Shown here piece after piece: positions 48,101 through 57,400 of a DNA stretch of 64,000 nucleotides. A program made the position numbers and the translations under genes. How positions within the stretch are numbered: the stretch's first letter is position 1; each line of letters opens with the position of its first letter. This DNA comes from Motilimonas cestriensis (GTDB lineage Bacteria; Pseudomonadota; Gammaproteobacteria; Enterobacterales; CBDFNC01), in contig NZ_JAIMJA010000009.1 in the NCBI RefSeq assembly GCF_021295315.1, forward strand, positions 1 through 64,000. The letters run 5' to 3'. Under the pieces are notes generated by a model. The model worked only from the letters and a program-made list of their open reading frames with translations, was not told the DNA's origin and searched no databases.

Positions 48101-51100
48101 TGCCGGTTTCTGTCGCGCCGGCAATACCGATAACCGCCGCAATATAGATATTATTTTCTTGGCAGTATTTGATGGTTTGTTCAAGATGCTGAATCGACAT
48201 ACGTTGTTGATCATCTTGTTCAATCGCCAGTAAATTGGCTTGACCGATACCAAACAATGAAACCGTTTTCTTCATTGAATAGTGCAGTAAACGACTGCCC
48301 AAGATCACCATGCGCTGGTAACCTTTTTGCTCAAGGGCCCAATTTAAGCCATGTCTATCAAGGGCATCTTTCTCTATACCCGCTTTGATTAAACCATTGT
48401 TTCTGGCGTAAAGTAGCGCGGTCACGTTAGATAAACTGCCACCACTGGTGACTAAACCGAACACATGCCGCGGGTCTTGGCTATGCTGATCATAATAGCG
48501 ATTATCAAAGTTATAGAATAACTTATGTAAGGTCGAAATCACTTGGCGCTCAATTAAACTCATGCTACCCGATGTTTCAATCTTCACTAAATTTTGGTTT
48601 AACTGCGCAATAAGCTTGCTTATTTCAGGCATAAAATTGGGCAATTTTGATGTCATATGTCCAACAAAAGTATCCGCGGTCACATCCACTATGCCCGGTA
48701 GCACATTGGTTTTTAGCTCAGCAAGATATTGATCTAATGACGTCGCCACTAAGGGCATATCGGTACCACTAAATTGTTGGCTTATGCCGGCAACATCAGC
48801 GCCTAATCGGGGTTCAGGTGCAGCTGGTTGCGTCGCATTCGGCGCAGTGTTGAACGCGACCTCTTGGTCAATAAAGTGCTGCAGTAAACTTAAATCGAAA
48901 TCAGCATGGCGAAGCTCATAAGCCAGTACATCTGCTCCTACCTCGGTTGAGCCATAAATATTGTATAAGCTCACATCAGGGAGTTTCTGCTGAAACATCT
49001 TAGCCACATCCATGGTTAACGCTTCACCACTGGAAACCACACCGCGCAATGAAGGAAGTGCATTTGGCTTAGTTAAACTATCCAATAATACTCGCAATAA
49101 TGAAGGGACTAAGGTGATCCGAGAAATACGATGCTGGTTAATTTCTTGTATCAAACTCGGTATGTCTTGAACTTGATCATCACTCAGCACGACAAGCTGC
49201 TTACCCTGCGAGAATGGTTGGAAAATTTCCGCAACATGATCGACAAAAGCCAGCGATGTTTTATGGCAAAAAACATCTTGAGCAACCACAGGGATATATT
49301 GGTTCATCCACTCGATGCGATTAACCATCGCGCGGTGACTGCCGCGCACCCCTTTTGGCTTACCAGTGGAGCCAGAGGTATAAATCACATAAGCCACACT
49401 TTCTGAGTCAACCACTGCTGTGCACTGAAACTGGTCTGCACAAAGACCTAATGCGTCGACCACACCATTCTCATCAAGACACACTGCCTGTGCTGGCGAA
49501 ATCGGTGTCGCAGCCATGATTGCGGTGTATGTTACTACGGTTTTTAACTGCGCATCTTCAAGCATATAAGCAAGGCGATTAGCAGGATAATTAGCCGCTA
49601 ACGGCACGTAAGCGGCACCCAATTTCAAAATGGCCAGCATGCTTACTAATGAATCAACGCCGCGGGGCAAACAAATTCCGACTAAATCTCCCGCTGTTAC
49701 TTGGCGATGTTGGCATAAATACTGCGCCAATTGGTTAGCACTGGCATTCAACTGTCCATAGTTAATGCTCTGCTCAGCAAAAATCACCGCGACGCTTTCT
49801 GGCGATTCCGCAGCATGGTGCTCCACCATTTGGTGTAGCAATAATTCACGTTGATAAGGCGCCGCCGTTTGGTTCCACTCGACTAATTGCTGATAGCGCT
49901 CTCGATCACTTAAGAAGTCCGCCTGAAACACACTAACCTCTGGTTGCGTCGTCAACTGTTTTAGCAACAACTCAAAGTGAGTTCCCATTCGCTCGATTGT
50001 TTGAGCGTTAAATAAATCCGAGTTGTATTCCCAGCGTAATGAAAGCCCTTGCTGGTTTTCAGTGACATATAAAGTGAGATCATACTTGGCAGCTTTAGTC
50101 TCCAAGACTACGGGCTCTAACACCATGCCTTCTAATGCAAAGGTTGCCTGTTCGTTGTTTTGCAGTACCAACATCACTTGAAATAACGGACTGTAGTTCG
50201 CGCTACGTTCAGGGTTTAAACGTTCAACTACTTGCTCAAAAGGCGCTTGCTGGTGTACATAAGCCTGATGCAAGTTATCCCTACTTTGTTGCAACAGTTG
50301 ATTAAAACTGGGACGTTCAGACAAGTCCGCTCTCAGCACCAAAGTATTTGCGAAAAAGCCAATAATATTAGCAACTTCTGCTTGCTCTCTATTGGCAATG
50401 GGGGTCCCAATAACAATATCAGTCTCATTACTGTACCTAGCAATGAGCGTTGAAAATGTCGCGTGTAACCCCATAAAGAGCGTTGCTTCATTTTGCTGAC
50501 AAGCGCGGCTAAGCTTGTCTTTTATCGCAAGGCTAAGCTGTTGATCATAAACACTGCCTGAAAATGTTTGGGTGGAGCCGCGAGGTCTATCCAAAGGTAA
50601 ATTGTGAACCAGTGGTAACCCAGCCAGTTGCTGCTGCCAGTAATCTAACTGCTGCTCTAACCGTTCACCTTGCAACCATTGCCTTTGCCATGCTGCATAA
50701 TCTGCATATTGAATGGGTAATTCAGGTAAAGCGTTATCAAGTCCTTTTGAGAGCGCTGTATATAAGCTGATAAACTCTTTCACTAATACGGTCATTGACC
50801 AGCCATCACTGGCAATGTGATGCAAGGTGACGTACAAGATATACTGTTGATCAGATAGGGTAACCAGCGCACCTCGCAGCATAAAATCACGGCTTAAATC
50901 AAACTTCTCGTAAGCTTGTTCTTGCTCTATGTGATTCAATGATGTTTGTTGATCTTCAGTATTAGACAAGTCATATAGCGCAAGGGAAAACTCATCCGCC
51001 GGCTTAAGGTATAACGTTGGCTCACCACTTTCTGCTGCATAAAAACCGGTTCGTAGACTGTGGTGGCGCTCTACCAATAAAGAAAAGGTTTGTTTGAGCA

Positions 51101-51437
51101 AAGCTACATCTAGTTGACCCGTCATTTTTAGTGCTTGCATCATATTGTAATGCGCACCGGGCCCTTCGATTTGGTCAAGTAACCAAAGTCGCTGCTGCGT
51201 AAATGACAGAGGAAGGTCATCTCTATGTTCAAGCGGTGGGATGGTCGGTATCGATATCGTAGCTGAACTAGCTGCTAAATAATTCACGAGGTCTTTTTTA
51301 GATGCCTTAATAGCTGTCACTAATTCTGGAGTCAAAGCAGATTTATTTCCGCGGATAACTAAATCCTGTTTACTATCTAACGCAACCCTGATCCCACTTT
51401 TCTTTAGTTGGCTTAGTAAATCCATTACCGTATTCAT
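45105..51437 (-). CDS. NRPS: docking-C-A(with embedded PLP decarboxylase)-T-C, predicted beta-alanine module
   Basis: A 2110-residue synthetase. Order: TubC-like docking segment (1-55), condensation domain (about 65-510, HHIASDGW near 209), first part of an adenylation domain (about 535-840: YVIYTSGSTGKPKG near 690, A5 NIYGSTEVG near 825), a complete PLP-dependent decarboxylase (about 885-1365), the rest of the A domain (about 1385-1570: GELYVSGD, YKTGD, GRDDHQVKIRGCRIELGEIE, NPNGKIDR), carrier domain (GGDSL near 1612) and a terminal condensation domain (about 1675-2110, HHALIDG near 1805). Pocket residues aligned by eye to GrsA read V-D-A-T-V-S-I-A-D-K, close to the beta-alanine consensus VDxVISxGDK. 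No TE domain. The ATG overlaps the upstream NRPS stop as ATGA. Confidence 0.95.
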   Translation of the reverse strand: MNTVMDLLSQLKKSGIRVALDSKQDLVIRGNKSALTPELVTAIKASKKDLVNYLAASSATISIPTIPPLEHRDDLPLSFTQQRLWLLDQIEGPGAHYNMMQALKMTGQLDVALLKQTFSLLVERHHSLRTGFYAAESGEPTLYLKPADEFSLALYDLSNTEDQQTSLNHIEQEQAYEKFDLSRDFMLRGALVTLSDQQYILYVTLHHIASDGWSMTVLVKEFISLYTALSKGLDNALPELPIQYADYAAWQRQWLQGERLEQQLDYWQQQLAGLPLVHNLPLDRPRGSTQTFSGSVYDQQLSLAIKDKLSRACQQNEATLFMGLHATFSTLIARYSNETDIVIGTPIANREQAEVANIIGFFANTLVLRADLSERPSFNQLLQQSRDNLHQAYVHQQAPFEQVVERLNPERSANYSPLFQVMLVLQNNEQATFALEGMVLEPVVLETKAAKYDLTLYVTENQQGLSLRWEYNSDLFNAQTIERMGTHFELLLKQLTTQPEVSVFQADFLSDRERYQQLVEWNQTAAPYQRELLLHQMVEHHAAESPESVAVIFAEQSINYGQLNASANQLAQYLCQHRQVTAGDLVGICLPRGVDSLVSMLAILKLGAAYVPLAANYPANRLAYMLEDAQLKTVVTYTAIMAATPISPAQAVCLDENGVVDALGLCADQFQCTAVVDSESVAYVIYTSGSTGKPKGVRGSHRAMVNRIEWMNQYIPVVAQDVFCHKTSLAFVDHVAEIFQPFSQGKQLVVLSDDQVQDIPSLIQEINQHRISRITLVPSLLRVLLDSLTKPNALPSLRGVVSSGEALTMDVAKMFQQKLPDVSLYNIYGSTEVGADVLAYELRHADFDLSLLQHFIDQEVAFNTAPNATQPAAPEPRLGADVAGISQQFSGTDMPLVATSLDQYLAELKTNVLPGIVDVTADTFVGHMTSKLPNFMPEISKLIAQLNQNLVKIETSGSMSLIERQVISTLHKLFYNFDNRYYDQHSQDPRHVFGLVTSGGSLSNVTALLYARNNGLIKAGIEKDALDRHGLNWALEQKGYQRMVILGSRLLHYSMKKTVSLFGIGQANLLAIEQDDQQRMSIQHLEQTIKYCQENNIYIAAVIGIAGATETGTVDPLEDIAAVTRRHKLHFHVDAAWGGAFQFSNKYQYKLRGIEHADTITLCPHKQLYLPQGISLCLFKDTSSLHAITTHAHYQAQQGSFDMGQYTLEGSRPANALLLHASLHLISKPGYGRLVEQSMEKTAYFVKLIQASNCFEIVGATPDLNIINYRYVPCDLRALEQPYTLADLDRLNDAVEVIQQEQFRAGRTFVSKTTLFLDPHGVSGSRVFRVVLSNPLTEFSSLQAVLLDQMRIAEEFVESNGYQGINRFNQLASPDDRALDKWLIPVGKPLANAKVYVLDPELNLLPVGVTGELYVSGDCLAIDYLGQAELTAKAFINSPFEANQRLYKTGDQMRWRADGTLEFVGRDDHQVKIRGCRIELGEIEQTLLAHERVSQVHVIAKNNPDRIVAYLISSEVEQDGTQNLLIEQAKQLVATNLPDYMMPSIFIVLAALPLNPNGKIDRNALPEGEVGQTQNEMVAPSTPLETQLCQVWQETLGLEAIGIKDNFFELGGDSLTLIKLASTLSNLGFNVKAQDIHRQQTIEKLAKVIQQQAQVDLHQLSGSEIKNIPLLPSIHEMFEFSQGEGCEGDINHWNGNIILEFKTGQLNIGRVNETINLLMKYHSVLRARINTQPSDLKQLHIIAHQEYTLSTFDLSSFQSVKAAKLKEVVAKLQLSINLASNPFQVCLLNFGEGDHSYLAITIHHALIDGFSCGVLKNDFLSIYQQLEQGGKVTLPERDISYAAYAQALSNYVQSDQMQSELAVIQNIDWQQAKALPTDYPGTNLVSSNQGLEVELSVQDTHALRAALAKLNKVSVRSAMVTALVKSIVHFTQSQYVNLDIQRHGRRDEEVGQNLSRLVGYFSDVYTTPFHCASGDSVVDELTNISQQFFFASKELKSFPLLRYLSQDSAVKQLMDGIPRADIALNLLDDVESLEPEASGAIRLVSYDEVDHHNIWRDKKLTRKWKIYVLAHVVAGQVKVTFSYSDTLYKKETIDALADYFLNELTRLIKE
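47330..48790 (-). other. Embedded PLP-dependent decarboxylase domain (PanP/group II-like) inside the A domain
   Basis: About 480 residues continuous in frame with the NRPS. The domain shows the group II decarboxylase set: an N-terminal substrate-side region with FVGHMTSKLPNF, VTSGGSLSNVTALLYARN (PLP phosphate/pocket), GATETGTVDP, the PLP-nitrogen Asp in HVDAAWGG (near 1136) and the Schiff-base Lys in CPHKQLYLPQG (near 1165). The sequence, notably GHMTSKLP, LNQNLVKIETS and ERQVI, resembles the pyridoxal aspartate 1-decarboxylase PanP of Vibrio-like bacteria (from memory), which makes beta-alanine. All catalytic residues are kept, so it should be active. Confidence 0.9.
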
Positions 51438-54400
51438 ATAGTCAATTCCACTTCATCTAATAGTAAATTATCGTCCTGATCCATTTGTACGCTCGCTAGC
51501 GTTTCTAGCCTTGTCACTTCTTCAGCCAGTTGAGCTAAGGATTCAATTCTGAAAAAATCCCTTAAAGGGAGATTAATTTTGAATGCATGATTGACTCTAG
51601 TGACCACTTTAGTGGCGGTTAATGAATGCCCACCTAGTTGGAAAAAATTATCCTGTGTGCCAACTTGTTCAAGATCCAACACCTGCTGCCAAATCTGGGC
51701 TAAGCACAACTCTGTGTCCGTCGTTGGCGCAACATAAATTTTCCCTTGGTTTAAGTCTGGTTGTGGTAAGGCTTTACGATCTATCTTGCCATTACTATTG
51801 AGTGGCAGCTGCTCAAGACACATGATGACACTTGGGATCATGTAATCTGGCAATTGCGCAGCTAGCTGAGCGCGCACCGTCTCTATTAGCACTTTTTGCT
51901 CAGTCTCAACCAAGGTTTTGCTCGCAACAAGATAGGCCGCTAAATAGGGTTGGCCCGGTTTATCTTCGCGCACTAATGCCACACACTGCTTAACGCCGTC
52001 GGTGTTAAGTATTTGTTGCTCTACTTCGGCTAATTCAATGCGATAACCACGTATTTTCACCTGATCATCCGCTCGGCCTAAAAAGACCAGCTGACCATCT
52101 GACTGCCAGCGTACTAAGTCACCGGTTTTGTATAATCGAGTGGCCGGCTCGCCCGCGATTAATGTGTGTTCAATAAAGCGCTGTGCCGTTAAATCATCAC
52201 GATTTAAGTAGCCGCGGCCAACACCATCCCCCGCAATATAAAGCTCCCCTACTGCGCCAACAGGCAACAAGTTTAGATTGGCCCCTAGAACATACAACTG
52301 AGTATTGGCGATACCGCGGCCAATGGTTAGCAGCGCGCCGGGCTCAATCACTTGCGCACTGGCACAAACAGTGGTTTCACTCGGACCATAAGCATTGATT
52401 AAACGGTAACGCTGTGACCAGCGCTGAGCTTGCAGTGGGTCGCACGCCTCACCTGCCACAATGAGTGATTGCAGGGCATAATTGGCCTCAATGTCTAAGT
52501 GGGGCAATAAGGAGGGCGGTAACGTGGCATGAGTGATTTTTTGCTCAACCAGCATCTGTTGCAGCAATGCAGGGTTGGTGCGGCTGTCATCACTGCAAAT
52601 ATGCAGCGATGCGCCATGCATTAACGCCATCAGCCACTCAAACGTGGCCGCATCAAAACTAAACGAGGCAAATTGCAGCACTCTGCTTTGCGCTGTGACT
52701 GAAAATGCCGATTTCTGGCCAAAGGCCAAGTTCACCGCGCCGCGATGCTCAAGCAATGTCCCTTTTGGCTTACCCGTGGTGCCCGAGGTGTAAATCACAT
52801 ACGCCAACTGACGACAGTGCTGGTCATTCATCTCAAGATCTGACGTCTTTTGACTTGATATTGCATCATTGGCTTGCTCTAACACCAAGGTGTCAACGTG
52901 ACGGCCTAAGTTAACTATCTTGTCGGCGATGTCTTGCTGCGTGATCACCAAATTGGCCTGACTGTCGTCAAGCATAAAGGCTAAGCGCTCTGGCGGATAA
53001 AGCGGATCAAGGGGCAGATACGCGCCACCCGCTTTTAAGATAGCCAAAAGCGTGACAACGGTGTCGACAGAGCGCGCTAAAGACACACCAATTAACTGCT
53101 CTGGCGCTACTTGGTACTGCTCACGTAAATAATGCGCTAGCTGATTCGCTTTAGCATTTAATTGCGCGTAAGTTAATTGTGTAGTGGTATCGGCAACAGC
53201 TAACTGATCGGCAAATTCAACTGCTTTTTGTTCAAACACCTGTTGTAAGCAAACATTATCCGGATAGTGTGTCTGCGTATCATTCCAGGCCACGAGCTGC
53301 TGTAGCTGAGACTTTGAGATCCAATTTAAATTGGCTATAGGGCTGTCGGGAGACGAGCAAATAACATCCATTAATTGTGTCAAGTGCTCAGCCATCGCGG
53401 CAATCGAACTTGGCTTAAATATATCGGTGTTGTATTCCCAGCTAAACGACAAGCCTTGCGCGGTATCTTTGACATTAATACTGAGATCGTATTTCGCTAT
53501 TTGCGCGTTTAAGGCAATTGGGTTAACCCTAATGCCAGGTAAATCAATGTTGGCCGTTTCATTGTTTTGTAGCACCAATAAAATTTGAAATAACGGTGCA
53601 TGGCTGGTACTGCGCTCAGGCTGTAGTCGCTCTATCACTTGCTCAAACGGCGTTTGTTGATGATCATAAGCATCCAGCAAGGTGATTTTACTTTGGCCCA
53701 GCAACTGCTTAAATGTGGGTTTGCCAGTTAAATCTGAGCGTAACACTAAGTTATTGATAAAAAATCCAATCATCGGCGCAACTTCGGCTTGTTCGCGATT
53801 GGCAATCGGGGTGCCAATCACAATATCAGTTTCATTGCTGTAACCCGAAATCAAGCTCGCGAGCGCACCGTGTAGCCCCATAAATAATGTGGCATCATTA
53901 TTTTGGCAAAGTGCTTTAAAAGCATTACTGGCCCTTAGATTTAGGTTTTGCTCTAATTGTGCGCCGCGATAGCTTTGTTGATCAGGTCTTGCATAATCAA
54001 GTGGTAAGCTGTGAACCAAGGGTAAATTTTGTAATTTAGCTTGCCAATAATTGAGGTCCTGCTCTAAACGTTCGCCACTGAGTAAGCGCCGTTGCCAGTG
54101 CGCATAATCGGCATACTGGAATGCTAATGGCGCAAGAGCAACCTCCGTTCCCGCCACATAGTCACGGTAAGCTTGACTTAGCTCATTCATTAAAATGGAG
54201 ATAGACCAGCCATCAGCAGCAATGTGGTGCATGGTCACGAGTAGCTGGTGTTTTTGCGCTGACAAGCGGATCAGTTGCGCGCGCAGCATCATATCTTGAG
54301 ATAAATCAAACAGACGACTGGCCTCTTGCTCAATGATCTGTTGGCTGTTAACTCCTTGTTGTGCCATAGGCTGTGACGAGAGGTCCGTAACTGCTATGGT

Positions 54401-57400
54401 CATTGCACTGGCGGGTTGGATCAGCTGATAAACCGCACCTTGCTCATCGGTTTGAAAGCAAGTTCGTAAACTTTCATGGCGCGCTAAAATATAGCTAAAT
54501 GCACGGTTAAGGGCATCCAAATCTAAGTGGCCATCAAGTTGCAATGTTTCATGCATGTTATACTGCGCACTGCCCCCTTGTATGTTGTCCAGCAGCCACA
54601 AGCGCTGCTGGGCAAACGATGCCAATATAGGCTCATCACGAGAGACTGGAGTGAATTTTTCTGTATCACTGACATTGGCTAAGCTGATCGCTTGCGCCAG
54701 TTGTGCCAACGTTTGATGCTCAAATAACTGTTTCACCGCTAAATTGATGCCAAACTGGTGATTGACACGCGCAATAACACGGGTTGCCGATAACGAGTGG
54801 CCCCCTAGTTGGAAAAAGTTATCACTACAACCGATTTGGCGATGGCCAAGCACATCTTGCCAAATCTGACTTAAGGCTAATTCTGTTGCGCTGCTCGGCG
54901 CCTGATAATCACGGCTCTTGGCTTGCCAATCAGGCTCTGGTAAAGCGTGGCGGTCAATTTTACCGTTTCGATTTAACGGTAAAGCGTCTAACGCGATATA
55001 TTGACTGGGCTGCATGTAGTCTGGCAAGTTAGCACTGAGTTGCACTTTGATCTGTTCAAGCTTTACTTGCTGATTGAGCAGTTTAACGTAGGCTACCAGT
55101 TGCTTTTGCAGCTGAGGATCTTGTTTGAGTAACACCGCCGCAGCAACGACTCCATCACAACTAGATAATTTTGCTTCTATTTCACCCAGTTCAATCCTGA
55201 ATCCACGCAATTTAACTTGGTTATCACGTCGGCCTATATACAACAATTGCCCGTCTGGACTACGTTTCACGAGGTCGCCTGTTTTGTACAAACGCGCATC
55301 ATCTTGTTGGCGATATGGATGCGGAATGAATTTTTCTGCCGTCAGCTCGTCTTGGTTTAAATAGCCCTGCGCCAATCCAACGCCACCAATATAAAGCTCA
55401 CCAACACAACCTGCAGGCAACAATTGTTGGTTGGGGCCAAGGATCAAGCTGTCAATCCCCTCTATTGCAACGCCGATAGCGGGCCAAGAATCTGTCGCCG
55501 AATGAGTGGCATTGAAGGTAGTTGCAACATGGGTTTCCGTTGGCCCGTAATGGTTCCAGAGCTCACAGGATGGATGACCATCAAAAAACTGGCGTAGCTC
55601 AACGCTCATGTATAAGGCTTCACCAGCCACGATCACTTGCTGCAATTCAGGTAGTTTTTTGTGCTGTAACAAGGCTTGTTCAGCAACCAATTGCATGACT
55701 GCTGGCGGCACAAATAAGCGCTGGATCTGCAAAGCCTCAACCCGTTCACTTAATTTGTCTAATTGTGCTTTTTCAGCCTCAGTGATTAAGACTAATTCAC
55801 TGGCAGTGTACCAAGTGGTGGCTAGTTCTTGTATCGACACATCAAACGTCAGTGGCGTGAACTGTAACGTACGTAAAGGCGTTGATAAGCCGTCATGTTT
55901 GGCAGTAGAAGCCACTAGGTTAGTGATGGTTTGATGAGTTTGTAACACCGCCTTTGGCAACCCAGTAGAGCCAGAGGTATAAATAACATAAGCCACATCT
56001 TGCGCCGACACCGTTTGCGGCAGGTTTGCATTTGGCTGCTCTGAGCATTGCTGTAACGTTGCTTCAAGATCAAGCTCTACGCGAGCGAGATCTGGCTTCA
56101 ATTGCGCTATAACCTGACTGAAGCATTGCTGCGTCAGCGCAAGCTGAACGCCACTGTCTTGCAAAATATGACTCAATCGCGCCGCAGGTGTGGCTGGGTC
56201 AAGGGGTAAATAAGCCGCGCCTAGTTTTAAGATTGCCAGCAGACCAATAATACTTTCTATTGAACGTTCAACCATTAAAGCAACACGATGGCCTTGGCAA
56301 ACCCCATGCTCTTTATTTAGTAAGTGCGCTAATTGGTTCGCTTGCTGGTTCAATTCAAGGTAAGTCAATGAACGATTCTGCCAAACCAAGGCCTTGGTAT
56401 GAGGTTCAGAAACAGCCTGTTGTTCAACCAATTGGTGAATGCAGGGTAAGTTGTCTGGCATACTTGGAGCCAACAATTGCGCTAATTGGGCGGTTTGCTC
56501 TGGCGGTGTTAATATGGCGAGGGTAAAAATATCCTGCGTCGGTGCAGCCATACATTGCTGTAACAAGTGCTCAAAATGCGCCGCCATGCTGGCAATGGTG
56601 TCATGATTAAATATATCAGTGGCGTACTCCCACGAAAGCTCAAGACCAGTCTCAGTTTCAATCACATCTAAACTTAAATCAAATTTCGCAGTTTGGCTTT
56701 GTTGCTCAACAGGGGTTATTTCCATGCCCGCCAAGCGAGGGATCCCCGCCGCGTTGTTTTGCAATGCCAACATCACTTGAAAAATTGGGCTAAGGTTTAG
56801 ATGGCGCTCAACCTGCATTTGCTCAACTAAGTATTCAAATGGCGCTTGTTGATGTTCAAACGCATCTAACAAACAGTCACGACATTGTTGCAACAGTTCA
56901 TTAAAGCTACATTGTTGTTTTAGCTCTGTTCTTAACGCTAAGCTATTAACGAAGAAGCCGACTAAAGGCGCCAGTTGATCATTATCTCGATTCGCCGTCG
57001 GCGTGCCAATCACGATATCGGTGTCATTACTGTAGCGCGACAATAATGATACTAGTCCTGCATGGAGCAACATAAATAGGGTGACGCCCGATTGTTGTGC
57101 GAAGCGATTCCACTGCGCCGTGGTGCTAACATCAAGCTTCCTGACAATGGTCTGCCCTTTAAACGAGGATGCCTTAGGCCGCGCTTTATCAAGTGGCAGA
57201 CTATGCTGACCGGAATGTCCGGCTAACTTTTCACGCCAATAGCCAGTTAATTTTTCAAGTGTTTCGCCCGATAACTCGGTACGCTGCCACCTTGCATAAT
57301 CACTGTATTGAATCGGCAACTCTGGCAGTGCTGGCGCGCGGCCAGCACTAAAATCGTTATACAGGCTAAACATTTCGTCACACAAAATGTGACGCGACCA

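Noticed and set aside
47330-48790. The decarboxylase as a separate gene misread into the NRPS, or an assembly artefact
   Set aside because: The frame is continuous with no stop or internal ribosome site, A-domain motifs resume in the right order after it, and the pocket code fits its product. An artefact would need to be exactly in frame at a loop. It is still worth checking with reads.
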